From Gonocerus acuteangulatus (taxonomy: Eukaryota; Arthropoda; Insecta; Hemiptera; Coreidae), in assembly GCA_946811695.1 (NCBI GenBank), contig OX328126.1, positions 1,406,009-1,470,008 of the forward strand: 64,000 nt of DNA. Direction: 5' to 3'. Shown piece after piece: positions 10,765 to 24,954 of the stretch. Each line of letters starts with the position of its first letter. The first letter of the stretch is position 1. The notes under the pieces were generated by a model. The model had not been told where the DNA came from, ran no database searches, and saw nothing but the letters and a program-made list of their open reading frames with translations. The position numbers and the translations under genes are program-made.

Positions 10765-11302
10765 AAATCTTTGTTCCAAATTTAAAATTTATATTGATTA
10801 TTTACTCTAAAATTATTTTCATAAATAATTTAAATCTATTGCAATACAGCTATTTGTTTAACAGTTTTTTTAAAACTTTAAAACGATTTAAAAAAATGAT
10901 TTTGTTATGTTGTTTTTACCCTGAACCCTACTATCTCTAGGTTGGTAAGTTCCCCGGTCAATGAACCCTACAGAGTTAAAATTGATTTGAAAGTAATCTT
11001 TGCTAGCCGAGAAGCGAATGACATTTCGTAAACCCCGACACTGGAAAGTTGAGCCAATGAAAGGTTGATAAAGGTTACACGCCATGTCATTTTCACTAGA
11101 TTCAGGGTTGAGCAGTCAATTTGATGCAGATACTATGTACTTTCAACAATCCTTTAACCAATTTGATGCAGATACTTTGTACTTTCAACAATCCTTTAAC
11201 CAATTTTAACTCTTTAAACTTTAGAACAGTATTATTGAATTGTCAATGCCGGAGTCTGTTTAGCTTTCAACCTCAAATCCTTTGAAATGATATAGCTATT
11301 AG
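10765..11302. other. AT-rich spacer with a 42-bp tandem duplication
   Basis: A 42-bp segment beginning 'atttgatgcagatact' occurs twice in a row (from 11119 and from 11161) with one difference. The minus-strand frame at 10888-11085 has no recognisable domain. Nothing else is seen. Confidence 0.6.
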
Positions 11303-14300
11303 TAAAATATATGACTATATATATAACTGCTTCCCGCGGTTGAATACACCCTTCAGAACGATAAAATATATGACTATATATATATAACTGCTTCCCGCGG
11401 TTGAATACACCCTTCAGAACGATAAAATATATGACTATATATATAACTGCTTCCCGTGGTTGAATACACCCTTCAGAACGATAAAATATATGACTATATA
11501 TATAACTGCTTCCCGTGGTTGAATACACCCTTCAGAACGATAAAATATATGACTATATATATAACTGCTTCCCGTGGTTGAATACACCCTTCAGAACGAT
11601 AAAATATATGACTATATATATAACTGCTTCCCGTGGTTGAATACACCCTTCAGAACGATAAAATATATGACTATATATATAAATGCTTCCCGCGGTTGAA
11701 TACACCCTTCAGAACGATAAAATATATGACTATATATATAACTGCTTCCCGCGGTTGAATACACCCTTCAGAACGATAAAATATATGACTGTATATATAA
11801 CTGCTTCCCGCGGTTGAATACACCCTTCAGAACGATAAAATATATGACTATATATATAACTGCTTCCCGCGGTTGAATACACCCTTCAGAACGATAAAAT
11901 ATATGACTATATATATAACTGCTTCCCGCGGTTGAATACACCCTTCAGAACGATAAAATATATGACTATATATATAACTGCTTCCCGTGGTTGAATACAC
12001 CCTTCAGAACGATAAAATATATGACTGTATATATAACTGCTTCCCGCGGTTGAATACACCCTTCAGAACGATAAAATATATGACTATATATATAACTGCT
12101 TCCCGCGGTTGAATACACCCTTCAGAACGATAAAATATATGACTATATATATAACTGCTTCCCGTGGTTGAATACACCCTTCAGAACGATAAAATATATG
12201 ACTATATATATAACTGCTTCCCGTGGTTGAATACACCCTTCAGAACGATAAAATATATGACTATATATATAAATGCTTCCCGCGGTTGAATACACCCTTC
12301 AGAACGATAAAATATATGACTATATATATAACTGCTTCCCGCGGTTGAATACACCCTTCAGAACGATAAAATATATGACTATATATATACCTGCTTCCCG
12401 CGGTTGAATACACCCTTCAGAACGATAAAATATATGACTATATATATAACTGCTTCCCGTGGTTGAATACACCCTTCAGAACGATAAAATATATGACTAT
12501 ATATATAACTGCTTCCCGTGGTTGAATACACCCTTCAGAACGATAAAATATATGACTATATATATAACTGCTTCCCGTGGTTGAATACACCCTTCAGAAC
12601 GATAAAATATATGACTATATATATAACTGCTTCCCGTGGTTGAATACACCCTTCAGAACGATAAAATATATGACTATATATATAAATGCTTCCCGCGGTT
12701 GAATACACCCTTCAGAACGATAAAATATATGACTATATATATAACTGCTTCCCGCGGTTGAATACACCCTTCAGAACGATAAAATATATGACTGTATATA
12801 TAACTGCTTCCCGCGGTTGAATACACCCTTCAGAACGATAAAATATATGACTATATATATAACTGCTTCCCGCGGTTGAATACACCCTTCAGAACGATAA
12901 AATATATGACTATATATATAACTGCTTCCCGCGGTTGAATACACCCTTCAGAACGATAAAATATATGACTATATATATAACTGCTTCCCGTGGTTGAATA
13001 CACCCTTCAGAACGATAAAATATATGACTGTATATATAACTGCTTCCCGCGGTTGAATACACCCTTCAGAACGATAAAATATATGACTATATATATAACT
13101 GCTTCCCGCGGTTGAATACACCCTTCAGAACGATAAAATATATGACTATATATATAACTGCTTCCCGTGGTTGAATACACCCTTCAGAACGATAAAATAT
13201 ATGACTATATATATAACTGCTTCCCGTGGTTGAATACACCCTTCAGAACGATAAAATATATGACTATATATATAAATGCTTCCCGCGGTTGAATACACCC
13301 TTCAGAACGATAAAATATATGACTATATATATAACTGCTTCCCGCGGTTGAATACACCCTTCAGAACGATAAAATATATGACTATATATATACCTGCTTC
13401 CCGCGGTTGAATACACCCTTCAGAACGATAAAATATATGACTATATATATAACTGCTTCCCGTGGTTGAATACACCCTTCAGAACGATAAAATATATGAC
13501 TATATATATAACTGCTTCCCGTGGTTGAATACACCCTTCAGAACGATAAAATATATGACTATATATATAAATGCTTCCCGTGGTTGAATACACCCTTCAG
13601 AACGATAAAATATATGACTATATATATAACTGCTTCCCGTGGTTGAATACACCCTTCAGAACGATAAAATATATGACTATATATATAAATGCTTCCCGCG
13701 GTTGAATACACCCTTCAGAACGATAAAATATATGACTATATATATAACTGCTTCCCGCGGTTGAATACACCCTTCAGAACGATAAAATATATGACTGTAT
13801 ATATAACTGCTTCCCGCGGTTGAATACACCCTTCAGAACGATAAAATATATGACTATATATATAACTGCTTCCCGCGGTTGAATACACCCTTCAGAACGA
13901 TAAAATATATGACTATATATATAACTGCTTCCCGCGGTTGAATACACCCTTCAGAACGATAAAATATATGACTATATATATAACTGCTTCCCGTGGTTGA
14001 ATACACCCTTCAGAACGATAAAATATATGACTGTATATATAACTGCTTCCCGCGGTTGAATACACCCTTCAGAACGATAAAATATATGACTATATATATA
14101 ACTGCTTCCCGCGGTTGAATACACCCTTCAGAACGATAAAATATATGACTATATATATAACTGCTTCCCGTGGTTGAATACACCCTTCAGAACGATAAAA
14201 TATATGACTATATATATAACTGCTTCCCGTGGTTGAATACACCCTTCAGAACGATAAAATATATGACTATATATATAAATGCTTCCCGCGGTTGAATACA

Positions 14301-17300
14301 CCCTTCAGAACGATAAAATATATGACTATATATATAACTGCTTCCCGCGGTTGAATACACCCTTCAGAACGATAAAATATATGACTATATATATACCTGC
14401 TTCCCGCGGTTGAATACACCCTTCAGAACGATAAAATATATGACTATATATATAACTGCTTCCCGTGGTTGAATACACCCTTCAGAACGATAAAATATAT
14501 GACTATATATATAACTGCTTCCCGTGGTTGAATACACCCTTCAGAACGATAAAATATATGACTATATATATAAATGCTTCCCGCGGTTGAATACACCCTT
14601 CAGAACGATAAAATATATGACTATATATATAACTGCTTCCCGTGGTTGAATACACCCTTCAGAACGATAAAATATATGACTATATATATAAATGCTTCCC
14701 GCGGTTGAATACACCCTTCAGAACGATAAAATATATGACTATATATATAACTGCTTCCCGCGGTTGAATACACCCTTCAGAAAGATAAAATATATGACTA
14801 TATATATAACTGCTTCCCGTGGTTGAATACACCCTTCAGAACGATAAAATATATGACTATATATATAACTGCTTCCCGTGGTTGAATACACCCTTCAGAA
14901 CGATAAAATATATGACTATATATATAACTGCTTCCCGCGGTTGAATACACCCATCAGAACGATAAAATATATGACTATATATATAACTGCTTCCCGCGGT
15001 TGAATACACCCTTCAGAACGATAAAATATATGACTATATATATAACTGCTTCCCGCGGTTGAATACACCCTTCAGAACGATAAAATATATGACTATATAT
15101 ATATATATAACTGCTTCCCGCGGTTGAATACACCCTTCAGAACGATAAAATATATGACTATATATATAACTGCTTCCCGCGGTTGAATACACCCTTCAGA
15201 ACGATAAAATATATGACTATATATATAACTGCTTCCCGTGGTTGAATACACCCTTCAGAACGATAAAATATATGACTATATATATAACTGCTTCCCGCGG
15301 TTGAATACACCCTTCAGAACGATAAAATATATGACTATATATATAACTGCTTCCCGCGGTTGAATACACCCTTCAGAACGATAAAATATATGACTATATA
15401 TATAACTGCTTCCCGCGGTTGAATACACCCTTCAGAACGATAAAAAATATATGACTATATATATAACTGCTTCCCGCGGTTGAATACACCCTTCAGAACG
15501 ATAAAATATATGACTATATATATAACTGCTTCCCGTGGTTGAATACACCCATCAGAACGATAAAATATATGACTATATATATAACTGCTTCCCGTGGTTG
15601 AATACACCCTTCAGAACGATAAAATATATGACTATATATATAACTGCTTCCCGTGGTTGAATACACCCTTCAGAACGATAAAATATATGACTATATATAT
15701 AACTGCTTCCCGCGGTTAAATACACCCTTCAGAACAATAAAATATATGACTATATATATACCTGCTTCCCGGGGTTGAATACACCCTTCAGAACGATAAA
15801 ATATATGACTATATATATAACTGCTTCCCGCGGTTGAATACACCCTTCAGAACGATAAAATATATGACTATATATATAACTGCTTCCCGCGGTTGAATAC
15901 ACCCTTCAGAACGATAAAATATATGACTATATATATAACTGCTTCCCGCGGTTGAATACACCCTTCAGAACGATAAAATATATGACTATATATATAACTG
16001 CCTCCCGCGGTTGAATACACCCTTCAGAACGATAAAATATATGACTATATATATAACTGCCTCCCGCGGTTGAATACACCCTTCAGAACGATAAAATATA
16101 TGACTATATATATAACTGCTTCCCGCGGTTGAATACACCCTTCAGAACGATAAAATATATGACTATATATATAACTGCTTCCCGCGGTTGAATACACCCT
16201 TCAGAACGATAAAATATATGACTATATATATAACTGCTTCCCGTGGTTGAATACACCCTTCAGAACGATAAAATATATGACTATATATATAACTGCTTCC
16301 CGTGGTTGAATACACCCTTCAGAACGATAAAATATATGACTATATATATAACTGCTTCCCGTGGTTGAATACACCCTTCAGAACGATAAAATATATGACT
16401 ATATATATAAATGCTTCCCGCGGTTGAATACACCCTTCAGAACGATAAAATATATGACTATATATATAACTGCTTCCCGCGGTTGAATACACCCTTCAGA
16501 ACGATAAAATATATGACTATATATATAACTGCTTCCCGCGGTTGAATACACCCTTCAGAACGATAAAATATATGACTATATATATAACTGCTTCCCGTGG
16601 TTGAATACACCCTTCAGAACGATAAAATATATGACTATATATATAACTGCTTCCCGCGGTTGAATACACCCTTCAGAACGATAAAATATATGACTATATA
16701 TATAACTGCTTCCCGCGGTTGAATACACCCTTCAGAACGATAAAATATATGACTGTATATATAACTGCTTCCCGCGGTTGAATACACCCTTCAGAACGAT
16801 AAAATATATGACTATATATATAACTGCTTCCCGCGGTTGAATACACCCTTCAGAACGATAAAATATATGACTATATATATAACTGCTTCCCGCGGTTGAA
16901 TACACCCTTCAGAACGATAAAATATATGACTATATATATAACTGCTTCCCGCGGTTGAATACACCCTTCAGAACGATAAAATATATGACTATATATATAA
17001 CTGCTTCCCGTGGTTGAATACACCCTTCAGAACGATAAAATATATGACTATATATATAACTGCTTCCCGTGGTTGAATACACCCTTCAGAACGATAAAAT
17101 ATATGACTATATATATAACTGCTTCCCGCGGTTGAATACACCCTTCAGAACGATAAAATATATGACTATATATATAACTGCTTCCCGCGGTTGAATACAC
17201 CCTTCAGAACGATAAAATATATGACTATATATATACCTGCTTCCCGCGGTTGAATACACCCTTCAGAACGATAAAATATATGACTATATATATAACTGCT

Positions 17301-20300
17301 TCCCGCGGTTGAATACACCCTTCAGAACGATAAAATATATGACTATATATATAACTGCTTCCCGTGGTTGAATACACCCTTCAGAACGATAAAATATATG
17401 ACTATATATATAACTGCTTCCCGCGGTTGAATACACCCTTCAGAACGATAAAATATATGACTATATATATAACTGCTTCCCGCGGTTGAATACACCCTTC
17501 AGAACGATAAAATATATGACTATATATATAACTGCTTCCCGTGGTTGAATACACCCTTCAGAACGATAAAATATATGACTATATATATAACTGCTTCCCG
17601 TGGTTGAATACACCCTTCAGAACGATAAAATATATGACTATATATATAAATGCTTCCCGCGGTTGAATACACCCTTCAGAACGATAAAATATATGACTAT
17701 ATATATAACTGCTTCCCGTGGTTGAATACACCCTTCAGAACGATAAAATATATGACTATATATATAAATGCTTCCCGCGGTTGAATACACCCATCAGAAC
17801 GATAAAATATATGACTATATATATAACTGCTTCCCGCGGTTGAATACACCCTTCAGAAAGATAAAATATATGACTATATATATAACTGCTTCCCGTGGTT
17901 GAATACACCCTTCAGAACGATAAAATATATGACTATATATATAACTGCTTCCCGCGGTTGAATACACCCATCAGAACGATAAAATATATGACTATATATA
18001 TAACTGCTTCCCGCGGTTGAATACACCCTTCAGAACGATAAAATATATGACTATATATATAACTGCTTCCCGCGGTTGAATACACCCTTCAGAACGATAA
18101 AATATATGACTATATATATATATAACTGCTTCCCGCGGTTGAATACACCCTTCAGAACGATAAAATATATGACTATATATATAACTGCTTCCCGCGGTTG
18201 AATACACCCTTCAGAACGATAAAATATATGACTATATATATAACTGCTTCCCGTGGTTGAATACACCCTTCAGAACGATAAAATATATGACTATATATAT
18301 AACTGCTTCCCGCGGTTGAATACACCCTTCAGAACGATAAAATATATGACTATATATATAACTGCTTCCCGCGGTTGAATACACCCTTCAGAACGATAAA
18401 ATATATGACTATATATATAACTGCTTCCCGCGGTTGAATACACCCTTCAGAACGATAAAAAATATATGACTATATATATAACTGCTTCCCGCGGTTGAAT
18501 ACACCCTTCAGAACGATAAAATATATGACTATATATATAACTGCTTCCCGTGGTTGAATACACCCATCAGAACGATAAAATATATGACTATATATATAAC
18601 TGCTTCCCGTGGTTGAATACACCCTTCAGAACGATAAAATATATGACTATATATATAACTGCTTCCCGTGGTTGAATACACCCTTCAGAACGATAAAATA
18701 TATGACTATATATATAACTGCTTCCCGCGGTTGAATACACCCTTCAGAACAATAAAATATATGACTATATATATAACTGCTTCCCGTGGTTGAATACACC
18801 CTTCAGAACGATAAAATATATGACTATATATATAACTGCTTCCCGCGGTTGAATACACCCTTCAGAACGATAAAATATATGACTATATATATAACTGCTT
18901 CCCGCGGTTGAATACACCCTTCAGAACGATAAAATATATGACTATATATATAACTGCTTCCCGCGGTTGAATACACCCTTCAGAACGATAAAATATATGA
19001 CTATATATATAACTGCTTCCCGCGGTTGAATACACCCTTCAGAACGATAAAATATATGACTATATATATAACTGCTTCCCGTGGTTGAATACACCCTTCA
19101 GAACGATAAAATATATGACTATATATATAACTGCTTCCCGCGGTTGAATACACCCTTCAGAACGATAAAATATATGACTATATATATAACTGCTTCCCGC
19201 GGTTGAATACACCCTTCAGAACGATAAAATATATGACTATATATATAACTGCTTCCCGTGGTTGAATACACCCTTCAGAACGATAAAATATATGACTATA
19301 TATATAACTGCTTCCCGTGGTTGAATACACCCTTCAGAACGATAAAATATATGACTATATATATAACTGCATCCCGCGGTTGAATACACCCTTCAGAACG
19401 ATAAAATATATGACTATATATATAACTTCTTCCCGCGGTTGAATACACCCTTCAGAACGATAAAATATATGACTATATATATAACTGCTTCCCGCGGTTG
19501 AATACACCCTTCAGAACGATAAAATATATGACTATATATATAACTGCTTCCCGCGGTTGAATACACCCTTCAGAACGATAAAATATATGACTATATATAT
19601 AACTGCTTCCCGTGGTTGAATACACCCTTCAGAACGATAAAATATATGACTATATATATAACTGCTTCCCGTGGTTGAATACACCCTTCAGAACGATAAA
19701 ATATATGACTATATATATAACTGCTTCCCGCGGTTGAATACACCCTTCAGAACGATAAAATATATGACTATATATATAACTGCTTCCCGTGGTTGATTAC
19801 ACCCTTCAGAACGATAAAATATATGACTATATATATAACTGCTTCCCGCGATTGAATACACCCTTCAGAACGATAAAATATATGACTATATATATAACTG
19901 CTTCCCGTGGTTGAATACACCCTTCAGAACGATAAAATATATGACTATATATATAACTGCTTCCCGCGGTTGAATACACCCTTCAGAACGATAAAATATA
20001 TGACTATATATATAACTGCTTCCCGCGGTTGAATACACCCTTCAGAACGATAAAATATATGACTATATATATAACTGCTTCCCGCGGTTGAATACACCCT
20101 TCAGAACGATAAAATATATGACTATATATATAACTGCTTCCCGTGGTTGAATACACCCATCAGAACGATAAAATATATGACTATATATATAACTGCTTCC
20201 CGTGGTTGAATACACCCTTCAGAACGATAAAATATATGACTATATATATAACTGCTTCCCGTGGTTGAATACACCCTTCAGAACGATAAAATATATTACT

Positions 20301-22614
20301 ATATATATATAACTGCTTCCCGTGGTTGAATACACCCTTCAGAACGATAAAATATATGACTATATATATAACTGCTTCCCGTGGTTGAATACACCCTTCA
20401 GAACGATAAAATATATGACTATATATATAACTGCTTCCCGTGGTTGAATACACCCTTCAGAACGATAAAATATATGACTATATATATAAATGCTTCCCGC
20501 GGTTGAATACACCCTTCAGAACGATAAAATATATGACTATATATATAACTGCTTCCCGTGGTTGAATACACCCTTCAGAACGATAAAATATATGACTATA
20601 TATATAACTGCTTCCCGCGGTTGAATACACCCTTCAGAACGATAAAATATATGACTATATATATAACTGCTTCCCGCGGTTGAATACACCCTTCAGAACG
20701 ATAAAATATATGACTATATATATAACTGCTTCCCGCGGTTGAATACACCCTTCAGAACGATAAAATATATGACTATATATATATATATAACTGCTTCCCG
20801 CGGTTGAATACACCCTTTAGAACGATAAAATATATGACTATATATATAACTGCTTCCCGCGGTTGAATACACCCTTCAGAACGATAAAATATATGACTAT
20901 ATATATAACTGCTTCCCGTGGTTGAATACACCCTTCAGAACGATAAAATATATGACTATATATATAACTGCTTCCCGCGGTTGAATACACCCTTCAGAAC
21001 GATAAAATATATGACTATATATATAACTGCTTCCCGCGGTTGAATACACCCTTCAGAACGATAAAATATATGACTATATATATAACTGCTTCCCGCGGTT
21101 GAATACACCCTTCAGAACGATAAAATATATGACTATATATATAACTGCTTCCCGCGGTTGAATACACCCTTCAGAACGATAAAATATATGACTATATATA
21201 TAACTGCTTCCCGTGGTTGAATACACCCATCAGAACGATAAAATATATGACTATATATATAACTGCTTCCCGTGGTTGAATACACCCTTCAGAACGATAA
21301 AATATATGACTATATATATAACTGCTTCCCGTGGTTGAATACACCCTTCAGAACGATAAAATATATGACTATATATATAACTGCTTCCCGCGGTTGAATA
21401 CACCCTTCAGAACAATAAAATATATGACTATATATATAACTGCTTCCCGTGGTTGAATACACCCTTCAGAACGATAAAATATATGACTATATATATAACT
21501 GCTTCCCGCGGTTGAATACACCCTTCAGAACGATAAAATATATGACTATATATATAACTGCTTCCCGCGGTTGAATACACCCTTCAGAACGATAAAATAT
21601 ATGACTATATATATAACTGCTTCCCGTGGTTGAATACACCCTTCAGAACGATAAAATATATGACTATATATATAACTGCTTCCCGTGGTTGAATACACCC
21701 ATCAGAACGATAAAATATATGACTATATATATAACTGCTTCCCGTGGTTGAATACACCCTTCAGAACGATAAAATATATGACTATATATATAACTGCTTC
21801 CCGTGGTTGAATACACCCTTCAGAACGATAAAATATATTACTATATATATATAACTGCTTCCCGTGGTTGAATACACCCTTCAGAACGATAAAATATATG
21901 ACTATATATATAACTGCTTCCCGTGGTTGAATACACCCTTCAGAACGATAAAATATATTACTATATATATAACTGCTTCCCGCGGTTGAATACACCCTTC
22001 AGAACGATAAAATATATTACTATATATATATAACTGCTTCCCGTGGTTGAATACACCCTTCAGAACGATAAAATATATGACTATATATATAACTGCTTCC
22101 CGTGGTTGAATACACCCTTCAGAACGATAAAATATATGACTATATATATAACTGCTTCCCGCGGTTGAATACACCCTTCAGAACGATAAAATATATGACT
22201 ATATATATAACTGCTTCCCGCGGTTGAATACACCCCTTAGAACGATAAAATATATTACTATATATATAACTGCTTCCCGCGGTTGAATACACCCTTCAGA
22301 ACGATAAAATATATGACTATATATATATAACTGCTTCCCGTGGTTGAATACACCCTTCAGAACGATAAAATATATGACTATATATATAACTTCTTCCCGC
22401 GGTTGAATACACCCTTCAGAACGATAAAATATAAGACTATATATATAACTGCTTCCCGTGGTTGAATACACCCTTCAGAACGATAAAATATATGACTATA
22501 TATATAACTGCTTCCCGCGGTTGAATACACCCTTCAGAACGATAAAATATATGACTATATATATAACTGCTTCCCGTGGTTGAATACACCCTTCAGAACG
22601 ATAAAATATATGAC
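11303..22614. repeat. Array E: 11.3 kb, about 190 copies of a 59-bp unit with higher-order repeats
   Basis: The 59-bp monomer joins a TA-rich half (ataaaatatatgactatata) to a GC-richer half (ctgcttcccgcggttg ... acacccttcagaacg). Diagnostic variants (C/T in cccgcgg, actg/aatg/cctg, gactg) recur in a fixed order every 17 monomers. For example, 'aaatgcttcc' lies at 11681, 12684 and 13687, and again at 12271 and 13274, giving exactly 1,003 bp = 17 x 59. Farther right, a block of about 3.0 kb is duplicated: the 'taaaaaatat' marker is at 15441 and 18456, and an extended TA run is at 15091 and 18108. The minus-strand frames of 70-100 codons within it are shadows. Confidence 0.95.
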
Positions 22615-22618
22615 GAAA

Positions 22619-23181
22619 CTGGATCATCCGAAGTCAATTAAAGTTGTGCCAATATGATGACGGAAAGATTATTTATTAATATTATCAAAGAGGTTCGATT
22701 TTTGTGCAATCGCCTAGTACTTATGTTAATGGCATAATTGCTGTGTTTCCGCTCGCTCAAGGTTATATCGAAACTCTAGTCAATCCAACTCGTTGATAAT
22801 ATAGATCACTGGGTAATACATGTATATCAATGTGGTACAACTGTCATGAAATTAAGATAAAGCACCAGGGACTTAACATCTGTTAGCTATTAGTTGTGAC
22901 TTAAGCATTTCATACATAACAATAACCTTCATTTTAATTTAAACATGAAATATTTGTACATTTTGTAATAAACCTTTCAATTCCACAGAAAAACCATGAC
23001 CATGAACGAGTTGGATTGACTAGAGTTTCGATATAACCTTGAGCGAGCGGAAACACATAGCAATTATGCCATTAATATAAGTACAACGCGTTTCCACAAG
23101 GTTATATCGAAACTCGTTGATATTAATAAATGGCCTTTCCGTCGCCATATTTGAACAACTTCAATTGATTCTGCGATCCAG
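22619..23181. mobile_element. Foldback (long inverted-repeat) element, about 560 bp
   Basis: The left arm (22619-22794) and right arm (23005-23181) are inverted copies around a spacer of about 210 bp. The inner 80 bp are nearly identical (both contain gctcgctcaaggttatatcg on opposite strands) and the outer parts are more diverged. The right arm carries an extra partial copy of 'aaggttatatcgaaactcgt' near 23100. No coding capacity is present. It lies within a few bases of the end of array E, so it may mark or limit that array. The family is not recognised and a target duplication is not evident. Confidence 0.85.
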
Positions 23182-23182
23182 A

Positions 23183-23491
23183 TCACTGAACGAGACCCAC
23201 TTCTCTAACCTGAGGTGAAGCTAGGACGTAAGTATCTATGAAAGTAAAATAACCTATGTAATTCATAACCTTGACATCCTGGCAGCAAATACCGAGTTCG
23301 AGGTTTAACTCTGAAAACACACAAGCAAGAACATTCAAAAAACTGTTTTGGTAAAAAACTAGAGCTGCTGGGACTTTATGAGTTTTTTTCGGGTTCAGTA
23401 TAAAGAAATCCTTGGTAAACTTGCAAACAAAGCGATGGAGTGTTTTGATGACTGTGTTATTGTTAATACACACGCAGATCATATGAATACC

Positions 23492-23529
<38 letters not shown>

Positions 23530-23667
23530 GAGTGTGTGTGTTAATAAGAAAAGTGTTGAAACCTAGAGAGAGTAGATAGCTCGTGGTGTGTGTGTTGAGT
23601 GTAATCAGTTAGAGTGTGCTATCTCTATGTATGAGTAGATCTACTGTAGAGGCAACAGAACATGGAT
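23183..23667. other. Spacer with (GA)n microsatellite, no supported gene
   Basis: A GA tract covers about 23494-23532 and grades into GT-rich sequence (gtgtgtgtg near 23535 and 23587). A 99-codon minus-strand frame (23183-23482) has no domain I recognise. With no exon signals I leave it uncalled. Confidence 0.5.
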
Positions 23668-24030
23668 TAGCATTGTAAGATACTGGTAGTGCTATGGGGG
23701 TGTATTCAGCTGATATAACACAATACATTCAGAATGAGGTTACAATCAGCTGATTTTCAATCATCATGTCAGTAGATATTTGAGTAATCCCAATATCTAT
23801 CACATTAATCCAAAACATTTGAAAGAAAAGTGTCCTAAAACTAGTTATACTATTGACAAGTGCAAGTTCTTTATCAAAGTTTTAAGTATTTCAATAAATC
23901 AAAGCAGAATTTCGGATAAATCAATATTTTGAAGGTTTCGGACTGCTGTTTGGGAGCCTTCTTCAGGAATACATACCTAGGAGATGGATGAAGATAGGCT
24001 AGGAGAATTTGGGGGGGGGGGGGGGCTGAG
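23668..24030 (+). repeat. Dispersed repeat family, copy 1
   Basis: It aligns colinearly, though diverged, with 24445-24780. Shared landmarks in order are 'aacacaatacattca', 'agctgattttcaatca', 'aaagaaaagt', 'attgtcaag/attgacaag' and 'ggagatgga/ggagatggagg'. Near its right end it carries, on the minus strand, CTGAAGA ... GAAAC (23966 to 23935). The family is unidentified. The motif is shared with Penelope-like and retrozyme-type sequences, but no protein is present to confirm this. Confidence 0.6.
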
Positions 24031-24071
24031 AGCATTTGGGGGGGGGGGGGCGAGAGCATTTTGGGGGGGGG
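24011..24071 (+). repeat. Long G runs (G15, G13, G9)
   Basis: Three long guanine runs at 24011-24025, 24038-24050 and 24063-24071 are separated by similar 'gagagcatttt' spacers, forming a tiny tandem repeat. Another G run is at about 24217-24228. This is a strong candidate for G-quadruplex structure and a likely place for assembly length error. Confidence 0.9.
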
Positions 24072-24444
24072 ATATGGAATACTAACAATCTAGAGCTTGG
24101 AATAGTTAGACAATTTAAAACGCTATTTAAAGCCAAAAGAATATATTTGTCTTAAACTAGGCGATCTTATTTAATTTATTTTTAAGGTATTTATTGCACA
24201 TTTAACCAATTTCGGAGGGGGGGGGGGGCTGCAGCTCCCACTCCCTTATATGCCATCATAAAGTGTTCTGGTATCTTTGGCCATTACTAGGCATTTATTT
24301 CCAATGGCGGCTACAGTGAGCATGCCGAAACTTAGGAAATATTGATTTTTCCGAAATTCCGCTTTGATACGTCTTCTAGTGTTAGAATAGAACAGGCGTT
24401 GCGGAATCTTCCCTTTCAGTAATATTAGAATATTTATATTAGGA
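24072..24444. other. Unique spacer, no gene seen
   Basis: AT-rich DNA with one G12 run near 24217. The minus-strand frame 24246-24494 has no recognisable domain. Confidence 0.45.
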
Positions 24445-24780
24445 TTGTAAGGTACTGGTATGATGGTACATTCAGCTGGTACAACACAATACATTCAAAA
24501 GGAGATCACAATTAGCTGATTTTCAATCACCTAGGGAGTGGTTATCAGAGTAATATCAATATTTATCACCTTGTTCCAATAAACCCCAAAGAAAAGTCTT
24601 CCAAATATAGTTCTAGCATTGTCAAGATAAACGCTACTTCAGTTACATTCAGAAGACCAGGAGTAGTTGGGATTCACCTCAGAAATACATTCATTTATTC
24701 AGAAAAACATATAACTTGAACGCTTCGGAAAGCTTCTTCCCATAACTGCTTAGGAGATGGAGGAAGATTAGAGAGATATC
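24445..24780 (+). repeat. Dispersed repeat family, copy 2
   Basis: A diverged second copy of the element at 23668-24030, in the same orientation and about 780 bp downstream. The motif at its right end is more degenerate (cttcggaaagcttcttc near 24724). Confidence 0.6.
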
Positions 24781-24954
24781 GGCTGGGTTACCATGGGTTA
24801 AGTTTTCCGGTATGTTTGCATTTTACACAACCCTGGAGAAGGCTTCAAAAAACTTCCAAATTACATAGTTTTCCGGCGATGTAATTGTATTTCTTAGCCG
24901 AAACTAGACTTCTCCTTCACTTCTTATCCTCTCGATGGATAACTAGTTACATCT
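24781..24954. other. Short unique spacer
   Basis: Nothing recognised between the dispersed repeat and array F. Confidence 0.4.

Noticed and set aside
23183..23482. Real gene of 99 codons on the minus strand
   Set aside because: No domain recognised, no exon signals, and it borders a foldback element and a GA microsatellite.
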